DNA of 13,673 nucleotides from JAWXCM01 sp034408745 (GCA_034408745.1 JAWXCM010000117.1:1-13673); one strand, 5' to 3'; positions 6,065-13,673 are shown, counted from the stretch's first letter. Notes: generated by a model from the letters alone, not told the origin. Numbers and translations are program-made.

Positions 6065-7463
6065 CGCCCAGACCTTTGCCGACCGGCGAGTCCGGTGCAT
6101 CGGTCTTCGGCAGCCACTTCGCAAGCCGCGACTTGATGTTGGCGAACTCCTGCCTGTCGGCGAGGTTGGTCCATTCATTCGGATCGTTGCTGTGGTCGTA
6201 CAACTCTTCGCCGCCATCGTTGTAGCGAATGTAGCGGAAGCGCTCGTCGCGAATCGAGTGGTTGCCTTTCAGGTATGTAGTCAGGACCGGCTTGTCCCAC
6301 TTCGCCGCGGGGTTCTTCAGCAACGGCATCAGGCTGTTACCTTCGAGGCTCATGCGCTTCGACAAGCCGCAAATGTCTATGAGCGTTGGGTACACGTCGA
6401 GCAGGCTGACAGGGCGGCCGCACGTTGATTTCGGCTTCGTGACACCAGGCGCGACGATGGCAAACACGTTGCGCGTGGCCTGCTCCCACAACGCGAACTT
6501 GCGCCAGTGCGCTTTCTGACCGTGGTGCCAGCCGTGATCGCTCCACAACACCACAACTGTATTCTTTGCGTAGGCACTGTTGTCGAGCGCGTCCAACAGG
6601 CGGCCCACCTGCGCGTCGGCGAATGCGATGCATGCGAGGTACGCCTGCACGGCCTCGCGATACTTGCCCTGATCGAGAATCTTTTTGTGGTCGCCGGAGC
6701 GGAGTGCAAGCCACTTACCGACTTTGGGCACGTCGTCGAGATCGTTCTCTTTCACAACGGGCAGCGTGATCTTGTCAGGCGGGAACATGTCGAAATACTT
6801 TTTCGGCACGTACCATTCGAGATGCGGCTTGTAGATTCCGACTCCGAGGAACAGCGGTTTGCCGTGCTTCGCTTTGAGCTGTCTGGTGGCCCAGTCGACC
6901 GTCTTGTAATCGCCCATTTCCGAGTCGGCGCTGTCGAGCGGACCCCAGTCGAAGTTGCCCTGAATGCCTTTGTACGGCTTCGACGGCGGCTTCGGATTGC
7001 CGGGCTGGTTCTGCGTCTGCGACGGATAGTATTCGTTCCAGCTTGGGGGATCCGGGAATGCACCATGATAGATTTTGCCCCCGCCAATTGCTTTGTATCC
7101 ATGCGCCATGAAATGCTGCGGCAGAGTAACTGCGTCCTTCAGCACTGTCGACATGCGCATCGGCTGCCGGTTCTCATACACGCCGTGAGTGGATGGACGT
7201 ATTCCGGTCATCAGACTGGCGCGCGAAGGATTGCAGACGGGCGCGGCGCAGTAAGCTCTGGTGAAGTTGACACCGCGCGCGACCAGGCGGTCGATGTTAG
7301 GCGTTCTGGTATCGGGATGGCCACCGAGGCAGCCCACCCAGTCGTTGAGATCGTCAATCGCAATGAACAGGACATTGGGCTGGTCCTTTGCGAGTGCGGC
7401 GGTTGTCGCGGCAAGCGCACCCGCACCTACTCCCACAGTTGCCAGAAATTCACGTCGGCGCAT
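6057..7463 (-). CDS. Tat-exported type I sulfatase (iduronate-2-sulfatase/arylsulfatase-like)
   Basis: The 468-residue protein starts with a twin-arginine signal, MRRREFLATVGVGAGALAAT, cleaved after about residue 25. The alkaline-phosphatase-superfamily sulfatase fold follows. FIAIDDLNDW (33-42) supplies metal ligands Asp37 and Asp38. VCNPSRASLMTG (76-87) carries the CxPSR signature, so Cys77 should become formylglycine, with Arg81 stabilising it. GGKIYHG (128-134) and IYKPHLEW (210-217) line the active site, and LWSDHGWHHGQKAHWRK (306-322) supplies Asp309, His310 and Lys317. The layout (GCxGGHPDTRTPNIDRL, then IYKPH) is closest to the iduronate-2-sulfatase type; the exact sugar substrate cannot be read. 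Start 7463 is chosen because the Tat signal begins there; an ATG at 7511 only adds an unrelated N-terminus. FGE is encoded nearby, convergently. No Shine-Dalgarno is evident before the start, which hints at leaderless or weakly initiated translation. Confidence 0.93.
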   Translation of the reverse strand: MRRREFLATVGVGAGALAATTAALAKDQPNVLFIAIDDLNDWVGCLGGHPDTRTPNIDRLVARGVNFTRAYCAAPVCNPSRASLMTGIRPSTHGVYENRQPMRMSTVLKDAVTLPQHFMAHGYKAIGGGKIYHGAFPDPPSWNEYYPSQTQNQPGNPKPPSKPYKGIQGNFDWGPLDSADSEMGDYKTVDWATRQLKAKHGKPLFLGVGIYKPHLEWYVPKKYFDMFPPDKITLPVVKENDLDDVPKVGKWLALRSGDHKKILDQGKYREAVQAYLACIAFADAQVGRLLDALDNSAYAKNTVVVLWSDHGWHHGQKAHWRKFALWEQATRNVFAIVAPGVTKPKSTCGRPVSLLDVYPTLIDICGLSKRMSLEGNSLMPLLKNPAAKWDKPVLTTYLKGNHSIRDERFRYIRYNDGGEELYDHSNDPNEWTNLADRQEFANIKSRLAKWLPKTDAPDSPVGKGLGVD

Positions 7464-7594
7464 TGGTACGAGTTTATGCTGTGGAGGCAGCCAGCATGCG
7501 ATGACGCGCAATCGCCGAGTGGAAATCAGGGAATTTTGGAGCGGCCGACCTCTTCGCTAAAGCGGCGGGTAGTTTGCAGACCTAGAATAGGGGT
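7464..7594. promoter_or_regulatory. Divergent promoter region between sulfatase and S9 peptidase
   Basis: This 131-base gap must hold the promoters of both divergent genes. On the plus strand TAGAAT (7583-7588), a good -10 match, ends six bases before the peptidase ATG at 7595, so transcription could begin at or next to the start codon. The GGGG before that ATG is too close to work as a ribosome binding site. On the minus strand CATAAA precedes the sulfatase ATG by about ten bases, again without a Shine-Dalgarno. I see no convincing -35 boxes or operator palindromes. Confidence 0.35.
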
Positions 7595-9628
7595 ATGCGC
7601 CTCATACTCCTGCTGGTGGCGGCGGCGGTTACACTGTGCGCCCAGAAGCAGCCGTTTACCGTTGACGCTCTGTTGAAGATTGCCCGCATCAGTGAGCCCG
7701 TACTGTCTCCCGATGGCAAAATAATCGTTTTCACAGCAGAGCGGCCCGATATCGAGAAGAACACGCGGCCGAAGCAGATCTGCGTGGTTCCGATCGAAGG
7801 CGGAACTCCGGTTGAGATTACGAAGGATGGCAACAACCAGCGGCCCCGGTGGACGCCCGACAGCAAGCGCATCGTGTTCCAGTCGAGCCGCAGTGGCTCA
7901 CAACAGATCTGGAGCATGAACCCGGACGGCAGCGACCCGAAGCAACTGACCACCATCTCGACCGGCGCGACCGGCGTGACCGTGTCGCCCGACGGCAAGC
8001 GATTCATCTTCCTCAGCAGCGTGTATCCGGACTGCCCGGATGATGCATGCAACAAAGAACGGGCCGAACGCGAGAAAGGCAAGGTGACACCGCGCGTCTA
8101 CACTTCCCTTCTCTACCGGCACTGGACACAGTGGCAGGACGCGACGCGCAGCCATCTGTTTGTCGCGTCGATTGGCGGAGGCACGGCTCGCGATTTGACA
8201 CCCGGCGGTTTCGATGTGCCGCCGTTCTCGCTCGGCGGGCCGGACGATTACGCGATCTCGCCCGATGGTCAGGAGGTGGCGTATGTCGCAAACACCGATA
8301 CCTCCCAGGCAACCAGCACCAATGCCGATGTGTTCACCGTGCCGGTGGGCGGCGGTGAGCCGAAGCGCATCTCGTTTGGACAAGGCGCGGACCGCTCTCC
8401 TTCGTACTCGCCGGACGGGAAATGGATGGCGTTTCGTTCGCAACAGCGCGCCGGTTATGAGGCCGACCGGTGGCGGCTGATGTTGCTGGACCGCTCGACG
8501 GGCGTCCCGAAAAGTGCGAACGACGGTCAGGACCGGAACGTAGAGGACATCACGTGGTCGAGCGATTCCACGAGGTTGTTTTATGTCATCGAAGATCGGG
8601 GCAGAAGTGCAGTACAGACCATGCCGGTCAGCGGTGGTGCGTCCCGCGCTGTGATCAGTGGAAGCAGTCACATCGGTGACGTGCAGTTTGCGCCCGATGG
8701 CAAGACGCTGATTTATACGGAGAACAGCGGATCGAAGCCGGTCGAGATTTATCGGGCCATTTCGACGGGCGGCGCTCCGGTCGCATTGACGCGGCTGAAT
8801 GAGGCGCATCTGCGAGACCAGCAGTTGACGCCGATGGAAGAGTACTGGGTGGAGAGTCCGGCCGACAAGACTCGCGTACACACGTTTATCGTGAAGCCGG
8901 CTGGGTTTCAGGCAAATCGCAAGTATCCACTGCTGGTTCTGATTCACGGCGGTCCGCAGAGCGCCTGGGGCGAGTCATGGAGTTATCGCTGGAATCCGCA
9001 GGTATTCGCGAGCGCGGGCTTTGTGGTGGTAATGCCGAACCCTCGCGGGTCCACGGGCTATGGCCAGAAGTTCACCGACGAGATTAATCAGGACTGGGGC
9101 GGCAAAGTGTACGAGGACCTGATGGCGTCGGTGGATCACGCGGCTGCGCTGCCTTACGTGGATGCGGAGAGGATCGCAGCGGCTGGCGGGTCGTACGGCG
9201 GGTATATGGTGAACTGGCTGCTGGGGCACTCGACGCGCTTTAAGGCCTTCGTGTCGCACGCCGGCGTGTTCGACCTGCGGAGCATGGCCGGTGAGACAGA
9301 GGAATTGTGGTTCCCGCTGTGGGAATTCCGCGGCATGCCCTGGGATAATCCCGAGGTTTATCAGAAATTCTCGCCGAGTTACTTCGTAAAAGACTTCAAG
9401 ACGCCGACTCTGGTGTTTCATGGGGAGCTCGATTACCGGGTACCGGTGGGACAGGGAATGCAGTTGTACACGGCGCTGCAGATGCAGAAGGTGCCGTCGA
9501 AGATGGTGCTGTTCCCGGATGAGGGCCACTGGATTTTGAAGCCGCAGAACTCGGTGTTCTGGTACAGGAATTTCCTCGACTGGGTGGGTGAATGGACAAA
9601 GAAAGGCGCAGGGAGTCCGGCGAAATGA
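7595..9628 (+). CDS. Exported S9-family prolyl oligopeptidase / acylaminoacyl-peptidase-like serine peptidase
   Basis: The 677-residue protein has a Sec signal (MRLILLLVAAAVTLCA, about 1-16). A beta-propeller follows (about 30-410) with repeated blades of the type SPDGK (38-42, 131-135, 222-225, 272-276, 367-370) that filters peptide access. Next comes an alpha/beta-hydrolase domain (about 425-667). The catalytic triad is visible: Ser533 in GGSYGGYMV, Asp613 in HGELDYRVPV and His645 in DEGHWI. The oxyanion-side motif HGGPQSAWG lies at 451-459. This order matches S9C-type peptidases (dipeptidyl-peptidase 5 or acylaminoacyl-peptidase), which cut short peptides. Because of the signal it should work in the periplasm or outside. 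The stop overlaps the next gene's ATG, so the pair is coupled. The precise specificity is open. Confidence 0.92.
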   Translation: MRLILLLVAAAVTLCAQKQPFTVDALLKIARISEPVLSPDGKIIVFTAERPDIEKNTRPKQICVVPIEGGTPVEITKDGNNQRPRWTPDSKRIVFQSSRSGSQQIWSMNPDGSDPKQLTTISTGATGVTVSPDGKRFIFLSSVYPDCPDDACNKERAEREKGKVTPRVYTSLLYRHWTQWQDATRSHLFVASIGGGTARDLTPGGFDVPPFSLGGPDDYAISPDGQEVAYVANTDTSQATSTNADVFTVPVGGGEPKRISFGQGADRSPSYSPDGKWMAFRSQQRAGYEADRWRLMLLDRSTGVPKSANDGQDRNVEDITWSSDSTRLFYVIEDRGRSAVQTMPVSGGASRAVISGSSHIGDVQFAPDGKTLIYTENSGSKPVEIYRAISTGGAPVALTRLNEAHLRDQQLTPMEEYWVESPADKTRVHTFIVKPAGFQANRKYPLLVLIHGGPQSAWGESWSYRWNPQVFASAGFVVVMPNPRGSTGYGQKFTDEINQDWGGKVYEDLMASVDHAAALPYVDAERIAAAGGSYGGYMVNWLLGHSTRFKAFVSHAGVFDLRSMAGETEELWFPLWEFRGMPWDNPEVYQKFSPSYFVKDFKTPTLVFHGELDYRVPVGQGMQLYTALQMQKVPSKMVLFPDEGHWILKPQNSVFWYRNFLDWVGEWTKKGAGSPAK

Positions 9629-11901
9629 GGCTGAGCCGTCGCGATGCGCTCAAGGCTGCCGCCGCGGGTGCAGCGCTGCCGTTACCGGCTGCCACGCCGG
9701 CTTCGAACGCGCTGACGCTTTGGTATCGCAAACCTGCATCGCGCTGGACGGAAGCGCTGCCGGTGGGCAACGGGCACCTTGGCGCGATGGTGTTCGGGCA
9801 TGTGGCGAAGGAACGGATTCAGCTCAACGAGCACCGGCTGTGGTCCGGCCGACCGGCTGAGGACGACCACGAGCGCTCGCGCCTGGCGCTGCCGAAGGTT
9901 CGGGAACTGCTGTTTGCGGGCAAGTACGCTGAGGCCAATAAGCTGGCGCAGGCGGAGATGATGACGCCGATGAACCCGGCCACGTTCGGGTCGTATCAGA
10001 TGCTCGGCGATCTGGTGCTGGAGCAGGACGCGGTGGGCGAGGTAACGGACTACCGGCGCGAGTTGGACTTGAGCGAGGGCGTGGCCCGCGTGTCGTGGAA
10101 ACAGGCTGGCTACGCGTATTCGCGCACGGTGTTCTCTTGTTCTCCCGATCGCGTGCTTGTAATTCACTTCGAAACGAACGCTCCCGTCGGGCTGTATGTG
10201 CGCGCGACTCTGACGCGGCCCAAAGACGCTGTCGTTACAGTCGAGGGCAACTCGCTGCATCTTAGTGGTCAGCCGCAGCCGTTCGGCACGAAGTTTTCCA
10301 CGCATCTGGTGTCCCCGGAGGGCAGTATCGACGGAGATGCTATTCGGATCGTCGGAACTCGCACGGCAACGCTGCTGCTGACTGCGGACGTGAACTCGCC
10401 GACCAGCCCGTCCAGCAAGAAGTATGAGGCGGTACTGCAGAACCACCTCGCCGATTACAAGCGTCTGTTCGGCCGAGTCAGCCTTGTACTGAATGGACCG
10501 GACCGCAGCGCGGTGCCGACAGACGAGCGGCTGATGGCGATTCGCAAGGGCGAAGCGGACCCGGGCCTCGCGACGATGTACTTCCAGCTTGGGCGCTATC
10601 TGCTGATCTCGTGTTCGCGGGTGGGGTCGCTGCCGTCGAACCTTCAGGGCTTGTGGGCCGACGGCCTGAATCCGCCATGGAGCGCGGATTATCACATCAA
10701 TATTAATATTCAGATGAATTACTGGCCCGCTGAAGTGACCGGGCTTAGCGATCTGCACGATGAATTCTTCCGCTATATCGAAATGCTTCGGCCCCATGCG
10801 GAGAAGACCGCGCGCGTTGCGTATGGGATGCGCGGCGCGGTGGCGCACTACACGACCAATCCATGGGGGCACACGGGCCTCGATGGACGCATCGGGTATG
10901 GGCTGTGGCCCGACGGGCTGGCGTGGTCGAGCCTGCACTTCTGGGAGCACTACGCGTACACGCTCGACGGCAATTTCCTTCGTGATCGGGCCTATCCGAT
11001 GTTGAAGGCGTGCGCGCAGTTCACGCTCGATTACCTGACGCCGGATCCGAAGACCGGCAGACTGGTGGCTGGACCAGCGAACTCGCCGGAGAACACTTAC
11101 ATCACGCCTGACGGGACGCGCGGCAACATTGTGATGGGTCCCACGATGTCGCAATCGATCGCCTATGCCGTGCTGAGCCGGTGTGAGAAGGCGGCCACGA
11201 TTCTCGGCGCCGATGCGGAGTTCGCGGCACAGTGTAAGGCCGCGATCGCGAACCTGCAGCGACTGCGCATCGGCAGCGACGGGCGGCTGATGGAATGGCC
11301 CGAAGAGTTCAAAGAGGCCGAGCCCGGTCATCGCCACATCTCCCACCTGTTCGGGCTGCACCCGGGCTACGAGATCGACGTCGACGAGACGCCCGAGCTT
11401 GCGACAGCCGCCCGCAAGTCCCTGGAGCATCGACTCGCCAGCGGCGGCGGACATACCGGCTGGAGCGCTGCCTGGATCACCATGTTCTGGGCGCGATTCC
11501 ATGAGGGCGATAAAGCGCACGAATTCTTCCAGAAATTGCTTCGCGATTCCACCGAGCCGAATTTATTCGACACGCACCCCTCAGGCGGCGGACCGATTTT
11601 CCAGATCGACGGGAACTTCGGAGGCACAGCCGCCATCGCCGAAATGCTGGTGCAGAGCCACAACGGCAAGCTGCGACTTCTTCCTGCCTTGCCGTCCGTC
11701 TGGAAAACGGGGCGTGTGACAGGGCTCGGTGTACGAGGGAACGCGACACTGGACCTGGAATGGAAAGACGGGAAGGCGGTGTCGGCGACACTGCACGCCA
11801 ACTCCGACGGACGGTTCACCATCGTCGCGCCGAAGGGGCAAAAAACAAAACCCGACCTTTCCGTGAAGAAAGGCCGGGCTTATAAACTGACGTTCGCCTG
11901 A
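9625..11901 (+). CDS. GH95 alpha-L-fucosidase (1,2-alpha-L-fucosidase-like), Tat signal
   Basis: GH95 enzymes remove terminal alpha-1,2-linked L-fucose (some act on L-galactose) by inversion. The 758-residue protein begins MRLSRRDALKAAAAGAALPL, a twin-arginine signal, followed by the hallmark N-terminal block LWYRKPASRWTEALPVGNGH and NEHRLWSGRP. Residues matching the Bifidobacterium AfcA active site are present: Asn359 and Asn361 in ININIQMNYWPAEV, Glu489 in ANSPENTY, and Asp662 in QIDGNFGGTAAIAEML. Length fits the family. Start 9625 is chosen because its ATG overlaps the peptidase TGA (ATGA), AGGGAG lies about nine bases upstream, and it places the Tat motif at the N-terminus. An ATG at 9592 would add 11 residues without support. 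The last 20 codons overlap the glnA terminator on the other strand. It ends one base before the glnA stop. Confidence 0.93.
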   Translation: MRLSRRDALKAAAAGAALPLPAATPASNALTLWYRKPASRWTEALPVGNGHLGAMVFGHVAKERIQLNEHRLWSGRPAEDDHERSRLALPKVRELLFAGKYAEANKLAQAEMMTPMNPATFGSYQMLGDLVLEQDAVGEVTDYRRELDLSEGVARVSWKQAGYAYSRTVFSCSPDRVLVIHFETNAPVGLYVRATLTRPKDAVVTVEGNSLHLSGQPQPFGTKFSTHLVSPEGSIDGDAIRIVGTRTATLLLTADVNSPTSPSSKKYEAVLQNHLADYKRLFGRVSLVLNGPDRSAVPTDERLMAIRKGEADPGLATMYFQLGRYLLISCSRVGSLPSNLQGLWADGLNPPWSADYHININIQMNYWPAEVTGLSDLHDEFFRYIEMLRPHAEKTARVAYGMRGAVAHYTTNPWGHTGLDGRIGYGLWPDGLAWSSLHFWEHYAYTLDGNFLRDRAYPMLKACAQFTLDYLTPDPKTGRLVAGPANSPENTYITPDGTRGNIVMGPTMSQSIAYAVLSRCEKAATILGADAEFAAQCKAAIANLQRLRIGSDGRLMEWPEEFKEAEPGHRHISHLFGLHPGYEIDVDETPELATAARKSLEHRLASGGGHTGWSAAWITMFWARFHEGDKAHEFFQKLLRDSTEPNLFDTHPSGGGPIFQIDGNFGGTAAIAEMLVQSHNGKLRLLPALPSVWKTGRVTGLGVRGNATLDLEWKDGKAVSATLHANSDGRFTIVAPKGQKTKPDLSVKKGRAYKLTFA
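11840..11878 (-). terminator. Rho-independent terminator of glnA, inside the GH95 coding sequence
   Basis: On the minus strand, 24 bases after the glnA stop, CCCGGCCTTTC (11878-11868) pairs with GAAAGGTCGGG (11861-11851) around a 6-base loop. The 11-bp stem includes one G-U pair. It is followed by TTTTGTTTTTT (11850-11840), a strong U tract. On the plus strand the G-U pair would be an A-C mismatch and no U tract follows, so the signal belongs to glnA. The same bases encode residues near the C-terminus of the fucosidase. Confidence 0.88.
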
Positions 11902-13311
11902 TTAAATGTCGTAATACATGGCGAATTCCCACGGGTGCGGCCGGAGACGAATCGCGTCGGCCTCATTGCGCCGCTTGTACATGATGAACGTCTCCAGCAG
12001 CTCCTCGCTGAACACATCGCCCTTCAGCAGGAACTGGTGGTCTTCCTCGAGCGCGCTCAGCGCTTCATCCAGCGACGCCGGCATCGACGGCACCTTCTTC
12101 AGTTCTTCCGGCGACAGGTCGTAGATGTCCTTGTCGAGCGGCTCTCCGGGCTCGATGCGGTTCTGCACGCCGTCGAGCCCGGCCATCAGCATCGCGGCGA
12201 ACGCGAGGTACGGATTGCACGACGGATCGGGCGGACGGAACTCGACGCGCTTGGCTTTCGGGCTGGCCGAGTACATCGGGATGCGCACGGCAGCCGAGCG
12301 ATTGCGCCGCGAGTAGGCCAGATTCACCGGCGCCTCGTAGCCCGGCACCAGCCGCTTGTAGCTGTTGGTGGTGGGCGCGATGATCGCCGACAGCGCCCGC
12401 GCATGTTTCAACAGACCGCCGATGTAGTGCAGCGCCATCTGGCTGAGACCCGCATAACCGTCGCCCGCAAACAGCGGCTGACCCGCTCGCCACAGGCTCT
12501 GATGCGCGTGCATGCCACTGCCGTTGTCGCCGAAGATTGGCTTCGGCATGAAGGTGACCGTCTTGCCGTACTGATTCGCCACATTGCGAATCACATACTT
12601 GTACAGCATCATGTTGTCAGCCGACTTCACCAGCGTGTCGAACTTCTGGTCGATCTCGCACTGACCGCCGCTGGCGACTTCATGGTGGTGACACTCGATG
12701 TTAAGGCCCACCTGCAGCATGACTTCGACCATTTCGGCGCGCAGATCCTGATAATGATCCGTCGGAGGCACCGGAGAGTAGCCTTCCTTATACCGGGGCC
12801 GGTATCCAAGATTGTCCTTCTCGCGGCCCGAATTCCACCGCCCTTCTTCGGCATCGATGTGATAAAACGCCGAATGCGCGTTCTGATCGAACCGAATATT
12901 GTCGAAGATAAAGAACTCGGCTTCCGCTCCGAAATATGCCGTGTCCGCGAGGCCGCTGTTTTGCAGATAAAGCTCGGCCTTTTTGGCGATCCAGCGAGGA
13001 TCGCGGTCATAGTGCTGGCGCGTGATGGGGTCGATGACATCGCAGAGCATCACCACGGTTGGGACTTCGTAGAATGGGTCGATTGTGGCGGTCCCGGCGT
13101 CCGGGATGAGCAGCATGTCGCTCTCATTGATAGCTGCCCAGCCTCGAATACTGGAGCCGTCGATGCCGAAGCCCTCCTCAAACGAATCCTCGCTGAGCTG
13201 GCCGATGGGATAAGAAACATGCTGCTGCAGGCCAGGCAGATCAGTGAACCGCAGATCCAACTGGCGCACATCGTTTGACTTCGCGTACTCCAGAACTTCT
13301 TTCGGGGTCAT
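11902..13311 (-). CDS. glnA: Glutamine synthetase, class I beta (adenylylatable)
   Basis: Glutamine synthetase joins ammonia and glutamate with ATP to make glutamine in the cytoplasm, as a dodecamer. This 469-residue protein has the same length as Escherichia coli GlnA. Visible landmarks are FGIDGSSIRGW (48-58), FGAEAEFFIF (127-136) with metal-binding glutamates, ECHHHEVASGGQCEID (206-221), KPIFGDNGSGMHAHQSLW (257-274), NSYKRLVPGYEAPVN (316-330) and RNRSAAVRIP (336-345). Tyr397 in KDIYDLSPEEL is the adenylylation site, at the same number as in E. coli, so control by GlnE is expected. The start at 13311 is set by GGAGG at 13320-13316 and by N-terminal similarity; upstream in-frame ATGs would read through the divergent gene. 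It is followed by a strong terminator, so it is probably monocistronic. Confidence 0.98.
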   Translation of the reverse strand: MTPKEVLEYAKSNDVRQLDLRFTDLPGLQQHVSYPIGQLSEDSFEEGFGIDGSSIRGWAAINESDMLLIPDAGTATIDPFYEVPTVVMLCDVIDPITRQHYDRDPRWIAKKAELYLQNSGLADTAYFGAEAEFFIFDNIRFDQNAHSAFYHIDAEEGRWNSGREKDNLGYRPRYKEGYSPVPPTDHYQDLRAEMVEVMLQVGLNIECHHHEVASGGQCEIDQKFDTLVKSADNMMLYKYVIRNVANQYGKTVTFMPKPIFGDNGSGMHAHQSLWRAGQPLFAGDGYAGLSQMALHYIGGLLKHARALSAIIAPTTNSYKRLVPGYEAPVNLAYSRRNRSAAVRIPMYSASPKAKRVEFRPPDPSCNPYLAFAAMLMAGLDGVQNRIEPGEPLDKDIYDLSPEELKKVPSMPASLDEALSALEEDHQFLLKGDVFSEELLETFIMYKRRNEADAIRLRPHPWEFAMYYDI

Positions 13312-13323
13312 CTTTCCTCCATG

Positions 13324-13352
13324 CAGGTGCAAGCACAAAACAGGTGCAAGCA
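13324..13352. repeat. 12-bp perfect direct repeat between glnA and xseA
   Basis: CAGGTGCAAGCA occurs at 13324-13335 and again at 13341-13352, start to start 17 bp. It lies in the 60-base divergent region, on the glnA side just upstream of its ribosome binding site. It may be an operator or a small duplication. It is not a NtrC or sigma-54 site by consensus. Confidence 0.7.
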
Positions 13353-13371
13353 TGAGCTTATCATTGCGGTA

Positions 13372-13673
13372 GTGGAGCAATTCAGCCTGCAACTCGGCCC
13401 GATTCGGAAGGTGTACGGTGTAGCCGAGTTGACGGCGCGCATCCGCGTGCTCCTCGATTCCGAGTTCGGTGACGTATGGGTGACCGGCGAGATCTCCGGC
13501 ACGCGGCTGGCGTCGAGCGGCCATTATTACTTCACGCTGAAAGACGGCGAATCCCAGATCAAGTGCGCCTGTTTTCGCATGAATGCCCGGTATTTGAAGT
13601 TTAAACCGCGGGACGGTGTCGCGGTGACCGCGCGCGGGCGCATCGACGTGTACGAGGCTCGCGGCGAGTATCA
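13372..13673 (+). CDS. xseA: Exodeoxyribonuclease VII large subunit, N-terminal part (runs off right edge)
   Basis: XseA with XseB forms exonuclease VII, a cytoplasmic enzyme that degrades single-stranded DNA from both ends in repair. The first 100 residues are present and show the N-terminal OB-fold: VYGVAELTARIRVLL (14-28), FGDVWVTGEISG (32-43), SSGHYYFTLKDGESQIKCAC (48-67), FRMNARYLKF, then VTARGRIDVYEARGEYQ at the edge. The GTG at 13372 is my preferred start because it places VYGVAEL about 14 residues in, as is usual. An in-frame ATG at 13321 and GTG at 13327 are alternatives, but their first codons lie in the direct-repeat region and look non-conserved. A six-codon frame (ATG 13352) stops in TAGTG, overlapping the GTG start by one base. 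The catalytic domain lies outside the window. Confidence 0.85.
   Translation, partial: MEQFSLQLGPIRKVYGVAELTARIRVLLDSEFGDVWVTGEISGTRLASSGHYYFTLKDGESQIKCACFRMNARYLKFKPRDGVAVTARGRIDVYEARGEY

Noticed and set aside
6507..7676. 389-codon plus-strand frame opposite the sulfatase
   Set aside because: It overlaps the sulfatase and also the start of the S9 peptidase, and has no recognisable motif.
9682..11520. 612-codon open frame on the minus strand opposite the fucosidase gene
   Set aside because: It lies opposite a clear GH95 gene and has no recognisable family; long antisense frames are expected in GC-rich genes with biased third positions.
11935..13278. 447-codon plus-strand frame opposite glnA
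   Set aside because: Composition is a mirror of glnA with no domain; glnA is certain on the other strand.
13324..13371. Sigma-54 promoter for glnA
   Set aside because: TTGCA occurs twice, but the -24 GG at the required distance is missing.
13312..13524. N-terminal extension of glnA to 13524
   Set aside because: It would run over the divergent xseA coding sequence; 13311 has a strong ribosome binding site and gives the usual 469-residue length.

Overview
The window looks like a chromosomal piece of a GC-rich, soil-type Acidobacterium, with Solibacter/Bryobacter-like organisms as the best guess. The guess rests on gene content only: exported sulfatase, GH95 fucosidase, heparinase-like lyase and S9 peptidase without SusC/SusD partners, beside housekeeping glnA and xseA. 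No 16S or other taxonomic marker is present.

Layout. 1-793 is mobile-element debris: the 5' end of an IS3-family element (orfA, minus strand) that seems to have inserted into an IS21-family istB gene, of which only the C-terminus (about 181-387) remains, followed by non-coding IS21-like terminal DNA with direct and inverted repeats. At about 794 this DNA is fused in frame to the last 62 codons of a GH51 alpha-L-arabinofuranosidase (794-982), a truncated remnant. Convergent to it, with overlapping stop codons, is a heparinase II/III-like lyase gene (979-3520, minus) split by a one-base frameshift near 1541-1546.

3613-5441 (plus) holds a two-gene, translationally coupled unit: a cytoplasmic parvulin-type prolyl isomerase and a true formylglycine-generating enzyme (FGE) with both active-site cysteines. 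Facing it, 7463-5471 (minus) holds a Tat-signal sulfatase with the CNPSR motif that FGE converts, overlapping at its stop with an HNH nuclease gene. 7595-11901 (plus) holds an exported S9 prolyl-oligopeptidase-family peptidase and, overlapping by ATGA, a Tat-signal GH95 alpha-L-fucosidase. 11902-13311 (minus) is glnA, class I glutamine synthetase, whose intrinsic terminator lies inside the end of the fucosidase coding sequence. xseA (exonuclease VII large subunit) starts divergently and runs off the right edge.

How it fits together. FGE would activate the sulfatase in the cytoplasm, and the sulfatase would leave folded through Tat. With the lyase, the fucosidase, the arabinofuranosidase remnant and the peptidase, the region reads as a small, partly decayed locus for a sulfated, fucose-containing glycan or glycoprotein. 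The substrate is inference. I did not find a clearly new defence or signalling system. The least-explained points are the parvulin-FGE coupling, the HNH gene coupled to the sulfatase, the frameshifted lyase, and the 12-bp direct repeats between glnA and xseA.
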